A stretch of 64,000 nt of DNA from Hirschia sp964342355 (lineage in GTDB: Bacteria > Pseudomonadota > Alphaproteobacteria > Caulobacterales > Hyphomonadaceae): positions 1-64,000 of the forward strand of contig CAYFFG010000005.1 in assembly GCA_964342355.1 (NCBI GenBank), written 5' to 3'. The translations under genes were made by a program, and so were the position numbers. Under the pieces are notes generated by a model. It saw only the letters and a program-made list of their open reading frames with translations. It was not told where the DNA came from and did no database searches. Shown here in pieces: positions 1 to 7,155 of the stretch; position 1 is the stretch's first letter, and the number at the start of each line of letters is the position of its first letter.

Positions 1-1500
1 CGTCCCGGCCACTTTGAAGTCCATGTCGCCGAGGTGATCTTCATCACCCAGAATGTCTGAGAGAACCGCCACGCCTTCAGGGTCTTTGATCAGGCCCATC
101 GCGATACCGGAAACCGGACGCTTGATTGGCACGCCGGCGTCCATCATGGCGAGCGAGCCGCCACACACGGTCGCCATAGAGGACGAACCGTTGGATTCAA
201 AGATCTCAGACACGATACGCAGCGTGTATGGGAAGTCTTCAGCTGTTGGCAGAACAGCGTTCAGCGCACGCCATGCCAGCTTACCGTGACCGATCTCACG
301 ACGGCCAGCGCCACCCATACGGCCTGTTTCACCGACAGAGAATGGCGGGAAGTTGTAGTGCAGCATGAAGCTGGACTTGGATGTGCCTTCCAGACCGTCG
401 ATGAATTGCTCGTCATCGCCTGTGCCCAGCGTGGCCACACACAGCGCCTGTGTTTCACCGCGGGTGAAGAGGGAAGACCCGTGCGTACGCGGCAGGACAG
501 ACACCTCAGACACGATCGGGCGAACCTGATCGAGTGCGCGACCGTCGATGCGAACACCTGTCTTGATGATGTCGCCACGAACAACTTTGGCTTCCAAAGA
601 CTTGAACACGTCTTTGAAGAGAACGTCGCTCCAGCCGTCTGGCTTGTCTTCAGTCGCAAGGAATTCAGCGGCCGCTTTTTCGCGGGCTGCGCCGACAGCA
701 CCGTGACGCTCGCCTTTGTCCTTGATCTTGTAAGCGGCTGAAATGTCGTCGCCGACGAGGTTTTCAAGCGCTGCAAGTTCTGAAGAACGGTCTTCTGGTT
801 CAAAGTCCCAAGGCTCTTTGGCGGCGCGTTCGGCCAAGTCGATGATCGCGTTGATCACCGGCTGGAAAGCGTCCTGACCTGCAATCACAGACCCGAGCAT
901 GACTTCTTCAGACAGCTCTTTAGCTTCTGATTCAACCATCATCACCGCGTCAGTCGTCCCGGCGACAACCAGATCAAGCTCTGTGTCGTCCATCTGGTCG
1001 AGTGTTGGGTTGATGATGTATTCGCCGTCTTTATAGCCAACGCGCGCAGCGGCGATTGGGCCCATGAACGGCACGCCGGAGATTGTCAGCGCAGCGGACG
1101 CAGCCACCATCGCCACCACATCCGGGTCGTTTTCCATGTCATAGCTCAGTACGGTGAGCACGACCTGGGTTTCGTTTTTAAAACCTTTGACGAAGAGCGG
1201 GCGGATCGGGCGGTCGATCAGACGAGATGTCAGTGTCTCTTTTTCTGTCGGGCGGCCTTCACGCTTGAAGAAGCCGCCTGGGATGCGGCCCGATGCGTAG
1301 TATTTTTCCTGGTAGTTTACGGTCAGCGGGAAAAAGTCCTGACCTGGATTTGCGGTTTTTGCTGCGACCACTGTCGCAAGAACGGACGTTTCGCCATACG
1401 TGGCGAGGACGGCCCCATCGGCTTGGCGCGCCATGCGACCCGTTTCCAGAGTCAGCGGACGGCCCGCCCAATCGAGTGTGACCTTTTGGATATCGAACAT
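1..1500 (-). CDS. pnp: Polyribonucleotide nucleotidyltransferase (PNPase), N-terminal 500 residues, cut by the window edge
   Basis: PNPase degrades RNA from the 3' end by phosphorolysis and is a core part of RNA decay in the cytoplasm. Translating the minus strand from an ATG at 1500 gives an unbroken reading frame to base 1. It begins MFDIQKVTLDWAGRPL, continues with YYASGRIPGGFFKREG and SRLIDRPIRPLF of the first RNase PH domain, and has REIGHGKLAWRAL and then DMDFKVAGT of the second. The KH and S1 domains (about 200 residues) must lie beyond the left edge. It follows rpsO by 69 bases, the usual rpsO-pnp order, with a GC-rich hairpin between the two genes. No oddity is seen in the visible part. 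Confidence 0.97.
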   Translation of the reverse strand, partial: MFDIQKVTLDWAGRPLTLETGRMARQADGAVLATYGETSVLATVVAAKTANPGQDFFPLTVNYQEKYYASGRIPGGFFKREGRPTEKETLTSRLIDRPIRPLFVKGFKNETQVVLTVLSYDMENDPDVVAMVAASAALTISGVPFMGPIAAARVGYKDGEYIINPTLDQMDDTELDLVVAGTTDAVMMVESEAKELSEEVMLGSVIAGQDAFQPVINAIIDLAERAAKEPWDFEPEDRSSELAALENLVGDDISAAYKIKDKGERHGAVGAAREKAAAEFLATEDKPDGWSDVLFKDVFKSLEAKVVRGDIIKTGVRIDGRALDQVRPIVSEVSVLPRTHGSSLFTRGETQALCVATLGTGDDEQFIDGLEGTSKSSFMLHYNFPPFSVGETGRMGGAGRREIGHGKLAWRALNAVLPTAEDFPYTLRIVSEIFESNGSSSMATVCGGSLAMMDAGVPIKRPVSGIAMGLIKDPEGVAVLSDILGDEDHLGDMDFKVAGT

Positions 1501-1525
1501 ATGTCTTTCTTCTTTCCTACATACG

Positions 1526-1556
1526 AAAACCCGCCGGACCCGAGGACCGGCGGGGT
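1526..1556 (-). terminator. Hairpin between rpsO and pnp
   Basis: An 8-bp perfect GC-rich stem (CCCGCCGG, 1530-1537, with CCGGCGGG, 1547-1554) and a 9-base loop is followed on the minus strand by TTTTCG. It could be a leaky terminator after rpsO or a processing hairpin. In E. coli the rpsO-pnp spacer also carries a terminator and an RNase III site that sets pnp autoregulation. The equivalence here is inferred from position and shape only. Confidence 0.6.
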
Positions 1557-1569
1557 TGGAAGGGAACGT

Positions 1570-1839
1570 CTATCGACGCAGCCCCAATTCCTTGATGACC
1601 GCCTGATAGCGGCTTTCGTCTTTGGACTTCAAATAGTCCAGCAACCGGCGACGCTGAGAAACCATTTTTAGAAGGCCGCGACGCGAGTGGTTGTCTTTCT
1701 TGTGCTCTTTGAAGTGCTCCGTGAGCGTCAGGATACGGTCCGTCAGGATCGCAACTTGAACTTCAGGTGAGCCTGTGTCGCCTTCTTTAGTGGCGAATTT
1801 CTTGATGAGCTCGGCTTTGCGCTCAGTAGTAATCGACAT
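1570..1839 (-). CDS. rpsO: Small ribosomal subunit protein uS15
   Basis: This 89-residue protein matches S15 over its whole length (MSITTERKAELIKKF at the start, then DTGSPEVQVAILTDRI and SRRGLLKMVSQRRRLLDYL). S15 binds 16S rRNA early in assembly of the 30S platform. The length equals the family norm. It starts only 14 bases after the truB stop, so it is probably translated from the truB transcript and perhaps from its own promoter inside truB, as in other bacteria. pnp follows on the same strand. Confidence 0.98.
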   Translation of the reverse strand: MSITTERKAELIKKFATKEGDTGSPEVQVAILTDRILTLTEHFKEHKKDNHSRRGLLKMVSQRRRLLDYLKSKDESRYQAVIKELGLRR

Positions 1840-1853
1840 CGCATTACTCCGTA

Positions 1854-2807
1854 TTAGAGATTGAACACACGAAACGGTTTAAGCCGTCCCGCTTTCACCT
1901 CACCCAGAGCCACCGCCTGTCCGCCTTCGGTCGCTAAGCAAATGCGGGAGAAATCCTCCCCGTTTACGATACGAGGACGACGCTTCTCCTGAAACGCCTC
2001 GACTTGATGGGGCAGAAGGACGATTTCACGGCCTTGCCTGAGGTGTGAAGCCTCGTCTCCTTTGACGGCCAGCGCCGGGATGTCGTCCAGCGCGGTCTCA
2101 ATGGCGACCAATTCAGCTTCAAGGGCGTCTCTATCGCCGATTTCTGCAAACTTTTCCAGTGTTATTGCGATATCTTCTGAAAAAGCGCCTACGCGGGTCC
2201 GGCGCAGCGCGGCCACATGGCCCTCAGCCCCCAGGGCGGCGGCGATATCGCGAACCAGCGCACGGATGTAAAAACCCTTGCCGCAGCTAACTGAAATCAC
2301 AGCCAGATCTTCAGATGGACAGGCGTCTAATCTGGCGTCAAACAATTGCACCTTGCGTGGTTTCAATTCGACGGTCTCACCGTCACGCGCCAGATCATAG
2401 GCGCGCTCACCATCGACTTTGATAGCTGAAAACTGAGGCGGGACCTGATCAATCTCGCCAATCATGTCTTCCAGCACAGCTTCTATTGCGTCTTGGGTCG
2501 GACGCACGTCAGAGGTGGCGGTCACATCGCCTTCGCGGTCCTGTGTGGTGGTGGAGGCGCCCCAGCGGATGGTGAAGCGATAGTCTTTGTCTGCTTCCAT
2601 CACAAACGGCACCGTCTTGGTCGCTTCGCCAAACGCGATTGGCAGAATGCCAGAGGCGAGGGGGTCCAGCGTGCCGCCATGACCGGCCTTTTGGGCGTTC
2701 AAGAGCCAGCGGCATTTGCCGACAGCTTGTGTGGATGTGATTTCTTCGGGTTTGTCGAGGACCAGCCAGCCGTGAACCGGCAAGCCCTTTTTACGTTTGC
2801 GACCCAT
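1854..2807 (-). CDS. truB: tRNA pseudouridine(55) synthase TruB
   Basis: TruB makes pseudouridine 55 in the T-loop of tRNAs. The 317-residue product starts MGRKRKKGLPVHGW and has the catalytic motif GGTLDPLASG with the nucleophile Asp48, the same residue number as in E. coli. I chose the ATG at 2807 because a strong AGGAGA site lies about 9 bases upstream. A longer frame reaching 3038 would overlap the next upstream gene by about 150 bases and adds no TruB-like sequence. The gene sits between a glycerophosphodiesterase and rpsO, and the C-terminal part matches the family's PUA-like end. Confidence 0.95.
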   Translation of the reverse strand: MGRKRKKGLPVHGWLVLDKPEEITSTQAVGKCRWLLNAQKAGHGGTLDPLASGILPIAFGEATKTVPFVMEADKDYRFTIRWGASTTTQDREGDVTATSDVRPTQDAIEAVLEDMIGEIDQVPPQFSAIKVDGERAYDLARDGETVELKPRKVQLFDARLDACPSEDLAVISVSCGKGFYIRALVRDIAAALGAEGHVAALRRTRVGAFSEDIAITLEKFAEIGDRDALEAELVAIETALDDIPALAVKGDEASHLRQGREIVLLPHQVEAFQEKRRPRIVNGEDFSRICLATEGGQAVALGEVKAGRLKPFRVFNL

Positions 2808-2889
2808 GAAAATATCTCCTGCCGCAAAGACGGTTCGGACGCCATTGCGGGGCATGCAAGTGATCTGAAAATGTGTGTTGTCTTCTGCG

Positions 2890-3933
2890 CTAGTTCTTTT
2901 TGAACTGAGCGACCGCTGTTGCGGGGAAGTCGGTAAACACGCCTGTGGCGCCTGCGTCAACCGCTGCCTGCATTTCATCTTCAGCAGAGCCAAAGGCAGG
3001 CAGATCGTCATCGCGGAAGGTCCAGGCGTGTACGGCAAGCCCTAACTCCTTCGCGCGCGCGCCATAATCTGTGGCTTGGCCGGTCTTTGCGTCAAACAGC
3101 ATGTGTTTGAAAATGCCGACCCCATCCGCGTAAGTTGCGATGTGTTCAAGCGGCACAGTTGGCGCGCCGTGGATGCTGGCGTCCGCATAGTCGAGCTGGA
3201 TGAGGGGCGTGTCGACCTTCTTGTCCAGATCCATAAGGAATGGCGGCTCAAAACACTGCACATAAACAGGGGCGTCTTTGCCCGCATATCCGGCGTCTTT
3301 CAGCGCTTTGACGACAGCGCCAAGCATGTCAAAGCCCATCGCTTTGTGTGCGGCTGGCGCCTTGGCTTCCGGATAGAGACCGATGGTGCGGCCTGTGCGG
3401 ACGCTTTCAGATTTGGCCAAAGCGATGATTTCTTCAAAAGTGGGGATGTCAAACTGGTCGTCATACGCTTTTGAGCGACCTTCGCGTACCTGACGAGCTT
3501 TGAGGGTTTTTAGTTCAGCAAGCGTGAAGTCAAACGCCCACCAGTCGGTGATCGCACCACCATCGGGTGTGGAAATGGTGCGCTTGCGGTCTGCAAATTC
3601 AGGTTTGTCGGCGACATTGGTGGAATCTGACAGCCACGGATCGTGGCGAGAGACCAGCACGCCGTCCTTGGTGAGAACCAGGTCAGGTTCGATAAAGTCT
3701 GCGCCTTGTTTGATCGCGAGGCGATAAGCTTCCAGCGTGTGTTCTGGCCGTTCGCCAGATGCGCCGCGATGAGCGATGACGATGAATGGCAACTGGGTCG
3801 GATTGATAGCGGCGGGTGTGTCGTCCACGATGCGCTCCGGTGCGCTTAATGGGGCTGTCGCACATGCGGACAGTACAAACGCCAGACACGCAAACAAGCA
3901 TGCCGACACAAAACCAGAGTCAGTCTTCTGCAT
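2890..3933 (-). CDS. Glycerophosphodiester phosphodiesterase, lipoprotein
   Basis: Predicted to hydrolyse glycerophosphodiesters to glycerol-3-phosphate and an alcohol (GlpQ/GDPD family). The 347-residue protein has a signal peptide ending in a lipobox (LSAC, Cys24), so it is probably anchored on the periplasmic side of a membrane. Family active-site residues are visible: His55 in HRGASGERPEHT, Glu82 and Asp84 in IEPDL, and His97 in SRHDP. It overlaps the 3' end of rbfA by 14 bases and precedes truB by 82 bases, so it is inserted in what is elsewhere a tight rbfA-truB pair. The role is secure at family level, but the substrate is unknown. Confidence 0.9.
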   Translation of the reverse strand: MQKTDSGFVSACLFACLAFVLSACATAPLSAPERIVDDTPAAINPTQLPFIVIAHRGASGERPEHTLEAYRLAIKQGADFIEPDLVLTKDGVLVSRHDPWLSDSTNVADKPEFADRKRTISTPDGGAITDWWAFDFTLAELKTLKARQVREGRSKAYDDQFDIPTFEEIIALAKSESVRTGRTIGLYPEAKAPAAHKAMGFDMLGAVVKALKDAGYAGKDAPVYVQCFEPPFLMDLDKKVDTPLIQLDYADASIHGAPTVPLEHIATYADGVGIFKHMLFDAKTGQATDYGARAKELGLAVHAWTFRDDDLPAFGSAEDEMQAAVDAGATGVFTDFPATAVAQFKKN

Positions 3934-4339
3934 CTTTTTTGTCCACCAGATCCCGCACCACGCTGGGTGACGCCAACAGTCGATCTATCTTACCAGCTTC
4001 TTCAAAAGATGCATCCGAAAGAAAGCGTAATTGTGGCGTAAATTTCATGTCAATTTCGCGACCAAGACGCCCGCGCAGGAATCCCGCCGCCCGGTTCAGA
4101 CCTTCAGCGACTTCTTTTTGTTTGGTTTCGTCTCCGCCAAGCGGCGCCACAAAGATTGAGGCGTGCTTTAAGTCAGGTGACATGCGCACTTCTGATACGG
4201 TCACAGATACGCCCTCCAGCGCAGGGTCATCAAATTCCTCGCGCGAAAAAATGTCGCTCAGCGCATGGCGCACTAATTCGCCTGCGCGCAACTGGCGCTG
4301 TGTCGGACCCTTTGCAGATTGAAAACGGCTTTTTGACAT
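3920..4339 (-). CDS. rbfA: 30S ribosome-binding factor RbfA
   Basis: RbfA helps the late maturation of 16S rRNA at low temperature. The 139-residue protein has the KH-like family sequence (RQLRAGELVRHALSDIF, ALEGVSVTVSEVRMSPDLKH, LRFLSDASFEEAGKID). The ATG at 4339 is preferred because AAAGGA stands 6 to 7 bases upstream. The frame is open a further five codons to a TTG that lies within that same ribosome-binding site. In most bacteria infB is immediately upstream, but here the next gene upstream is a YcxB-like membrane protein. Confidence 0.94.
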   Translation of the reverse strand: MSKSRFQSAKGPTQRQLRAGELVRHALSDIFSREEFDDPALEGVSVTVSEVRMSPDLKHASIFVAPLGGDETKQKEVAEGLNRAAGFLRGRLGREIDMKFTPQLRFLSDASFEEAGKIDRLLASPSVVRDLVDKKDAED

Positions 4340-4429
4340 GGCGGTTCCTTTCAAGGGCAGGAATTTATGCGGAATCCGCGCAGCAAGCGTATCACATACT
4401 GTGCTCAGTGTCGCCGAGGGGACCGATTG

Positions 4430-5023
4430 TCAAGCAAACGGCGGCGGACGAAGCGCGGCAATCTTTTTAAGACTTGCTTCCATGTGTTCACGACCGTCGA
4501 ACCAGTCAAGCGGCATGAAGACATCTTGTGCGCCATCCGCGACAATCACGAGGTATTTTGACGTGCAGCATATGTCTGTGACCGCACTCCACTTAATGTA
4601 GGTCGTCACCCCGCCATTGGAGACTTCTACGCCGCGCGCATTGATCGTGACGCGCTGTTGATGGGTGCTCTCGGTGTCACGGGTGGATTTGCCTCGTGCG
4701 GTGAGGCGCTGGAAGATCAGATACCAGCTGATCCCGCTTGCGGCGGCCATTAATGTGGCGCCCAGCATGACATATTGAGGCGTCATCTGGATTTGCATGA
4801 GGGCGTATTGCGCCAGTGCGTAGGCGCCCGCGGAAATTGCCGGAGCGGTGACGCCGGCATAATAAACCGTCATGGAGCTGAACACGCCCTTGCGCCGGGC
4901 TTTGACGAATTCTTTGACGTGTTTTGGCGTAATGGTTCCGGACACTGCGACACTGGCCTGAAACTCCAGATCAGGTCCTAACGCGTCGGTCGGGAAGTAT
5001 GAAATTTCGCTTGAAGATGCCAT
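4430..5023 (-). CDS. YcxB-like membrane protein of unknown function
   Basis: A 197-residue protein with two adjacent hydrophobic stretches (about residues 50-75 and 83-104) followed by a soluble C-terminal part with a beta-rich pattern (VTINARGVEVSNGG, TYIKWSAVTDICCTSKYLVIV, VFMPLDWF). That arrangement resembles the YcxB-like C-terminal family of inner membrane proteins, whose function is not known. It is on the same strand as rbfA, 90 bases upstream, and may be cotranscribed. The family match rests on pattern alone. The coding frame is supported by normal composition and membrane-protein layout. Confidence 0.7.
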   Translation of the reverse strand: MASSSEISYFPTDALGPDLEFQASVAVSGTITPKHVKEFVKARRKGVFSSMTVYYAGVTAPAISAGAYALAQYALMQIQMTPQYVMLGATLMAAASGISWYLIFQRLTARGKSTRDTESTHQQRVTINARGVEVSNGGVTTYIKWSAVTDICCTSKYLVIVADGAQDVFMPLDWFDGREHMEASLKKIAALRPPPFA

Positions 5024-5131
5024 GTCGCCGCCGCCCGGATGTTTTCTCTTTGCAAAAGAGCTAGCAGATCAAGCTAAATATATCGTTTGGACCGGGTGAT
5101 GATTTGTATGCATTCAACAGATTGTTGCTGG

Positions 5132-6319
5132 TTAAAATGATATCGCCAGCGCTTTGCCGCCAGCTTTCACCGCAGGTGCGTTGGGTGGACGTCGGATCAG
5201 GATGTTTGCATCGGCCAGCGTGATCTGGCTGCCTGAATCCTGGCTGGCGCAAATGGTGATTCCGTCCGGCGTGCGTCTGGCGCGCATGAATTCTTCGCGG
5301 TCGCCGCCCTGGGGCAGATCGTCAAGACATGTGACCTCTTCAAACGCCAGCGCAGCTTCAGGGGTCAGGCCGGACAAGCCAAACACGAGCGGTTGCAAAA
5401 GCAGGCGCGCGGTCACCAATGCGGAGGAGGGGTTGCCCGGCAGTCCCATCACGTATGAGCGGCGCACTTTTGATAGCCAGACCGGTTTGCCCGGTTTCAT
5501 GGCGACCTTGGAAAACACCTGTTCAGGCGCATGATCTTCAAACATAGCTTTGGCATAGTCGCGCTCGCCCACGGATGCGCCGCCGGTCACCACAACAAGA
5601 TCAGCGTCCGCAAGCGCTTCATTGGCCGACGCCTTCAAGGTGTCCAGATCATCCACGAGGCGCTGCGTGCGTAAGACATCCACGCCGTTTTCAGAAAGAA
5701 ACGCCGCCACGCCATATGACACGCTTTCCGGGATGGCGCCGGGCGTAAGGTGGGCTTGGCCAGGCGCTTTTAATTCGTCGCCAGTGGTCAGGACGACAGC
5801 TTTGATCCGGCGATAAACACTGACGTGATCACGATCAGCGGCGGCGGCGGCTGTCATTTTGCGCCAGTTGAGCTGATCGCCCTGGGAAAGCAGCGTGTCG
5901 CCAGCGTGAAAGTCAGAGCCAGACTTGCGAATGTTTGGCTTGCCTGTCTGGGCTTCTGAGATAATCGCGATGTCGTCCTCGCGGGTGACGTTTTCCTGGA
6001 TCACTACACGGTCAACGCCTTGCGGTACGGGCGCGCCGGTGAATATGCGGATGCATTCGCCATCTTTTAGCGCGTCCGGCATGGGCGATCCGGCAAAGCT
6101 TTCGCGTGTGACTGGCAGGCGCGCAGGCAGGGCGGCGATGTCCTTGTCTTTAACGCCATATCCATCCATCGCGGAGACATCGTAAAACGGCGCATTGCTG
6201 CGCGCGACAATATCCTTGGCCAAGATGCGGCCATTGGCGTGCGCCAACACAATGTCTTCTTCGCCAAATGGTCTGGCGATGGCGGCTATTTTGGCGAATG
6301 CCTCGTCAAAAGAGATCAT
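5132..6319 (-). CDS. moeA: Molybdopterin molybdenumtransferase MoeA
   Basis: MoeA inserts molybdate into adenylylated molybdopterin, the last step of molybdenum cofactor synthesis. The 395-residue product is near the usual family length and has the expected motifs: NAPFYDVSAMDGYGV near the N-terminus, RIFTGAPVPQGVDRVV, VVTGGASVGERDYA in the MoCF domain, MKPGKPVW, and GLPGNPSSALVT. Its start overlaps the stop of the upstream LOG-family gene (ATGA), so the two are almost certainly cotranslated. No other molybdenum cofactor gene is in the window. Translational coupling to a nucleosidase is not an obvious functional link. Confidence 0.95.
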   Translation of the reverse strand: MISFDEAFAKIAAIARPFGEEDIVLAHANGRILAKDIVARSNAPFYDVSAMDGYGVKDKDIAALPARLPVTRESFAGSPMPDALKDGECIRIFTGAPVPQGVDRVVIQENVTREDDIAIISEAQTGKPNIRKSGSDFHAGDTLLSQGDQLNWRKMTAAAAADRDHVSVYRRIKAVVLTTGDELKAPGQAHLTPGAIPESVSYGVAAFLSENGVDVLRTQRLVDDLDTLKASANEALADADLVVVTGGASVGERDYAKAMFEDHAPEQVFSKVAMKPGKPVWLSKVRRSYVMGLPGNPSSALVTARLLLQPLVFGLSGLTPEAALAFEEVTCLDDLPQGGDREEFMRARRTPDGITICASQDSGSQITLADANILIRRPPNAPAVKAGGKALAISF

Positions 6320-7104
6320 GTCTTTCCCGGAACGTTTAAAAGACCAAGGTCAAGCAGAGATTGCCACGCCTCTTCAGGTGTGTCCGCATATTCAAACAGC
6401 GACAGATCGTCTGGTGAGATCGTGCCAGCCTCTGCCAGTTTGTCGAGGTTAAGGATCGAGGTCCAGAAGGATTTATCGTATAGAACAATCGGCACTGGGT
6501 GAGGGATTTTCAGGGTTTGCCTGAGGCATAAAATCTCAAACAATTCGTCCAGCGTGCCAAATCCGCCCGGGAAGATCACAAGTCCGTTTGCGCGCTGGGC
6601 AAAGTGCATTTTGCGGATGGCGAAATAGTGGAATTGGAAAGTGAGTTCCGGCGTTGAATAAGGGTTGGGGCGCTGTTCTTCGGGCAAGGTGATGTTGAGC
6701 CCGATAGAGGGCGCGCCAACATCAGCTGCGCCGCGATTAGCCGCTTCCATCACGCCGGGACCGCCGCCTGTGATGATGACGTTTTCGCGCGGCATGATTT
6801 TTTCGTTTTTCGCGCCGCCGCGTTCAGATGCGATACGCCCAAACTCTCTGGCGTCATTATACCATTTTGCGTGTTGTTCTGAGCCGTCTTCACGGAAGCG
6901 GGCCGACCCGAAGACAACAATGGTGGAGCGCACGCCCCATTCACGCATGACCTCTTCGGCTTTTGCATATTCCAGCATAAAGCGCGCGCCGCGTGTGGAG
7001 TCTCCTAAGAGGAACTCTTCATCCAGCATTGCCAGCTTGTATGAGGGAGACAGCATGTTTTGCTGTGGGTGCGGCTTGGGGGTGTTTTTATGTGTTTTAG
7101 CCAT
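6316..7104 (-). CDS. LOG-family (TIGR00730) nucleoside 5'-monophosphate phosphoribohydrolase
   Basis: Proteins of this family cleave nucleotide monophosphates at the N-glycosidic bond. Plant LOG and bacterial homologues release cytokinins or free bases. The 262-residue protein shows the two family signatures: GGGPGVMEAANRGA in the Rossmann fold and FPGGFGTLDELFEIL with the PGGxGTxxE motif. It is on the long side of the family because of an N-terminal extension of about 60 residues. Its last bases overlap the start of moeA. The natural substrate cannot be told from the sequence. Confidence 0.88.
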   Translation of the reverse strand: MAKTHKNTPKPHPQQNMLSPSYKLAMLDEEFLLGDSTRGARFMLEYAKAEEVMREWGVRSTIVVFGSARFREDGSEQHAKWYNDAREFGRIASERGGAKNEKIMPRENVIITGGGPGVMEAANRGAADVGAPSIGLNITLPEEQRPNPYSTPELTFQFHYFAIRKMHFAQRANGLVIFPGGFGTLDELFEILCLRQTLKIPHPVPIVLYDKSFWTSILNLDKLAEAGTISPDDLSLFEYADTPEEAWQSLLDLGLLNVPGKT

Positions 7105-7155
7105 GAGCGATATTATTCTGATTTAGACAGTCTGTCACTTCAAATCCGTTTCTTT

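Noticed and set aside
261..803. Minus-strand 180-residue reading frame and its plus-strand counterpart inside pnp
   Set aside because: Both are shadows of the pnp frame, which has clear family sequence.
2808..3038. Longer truB start at 3038
   Set aside because: It overlaps the glycerophosphodiesterase gene by about 150 bases, and a strong AGGAGA supports the ATG at 2807.
3816..4322. 168-residue plus-strand reading frame over rbfA
   Set aside because: It lies opposite rbfA and the lipoprotein signal sequence and has the Ser/Arg-rich composition of a shadow frame.
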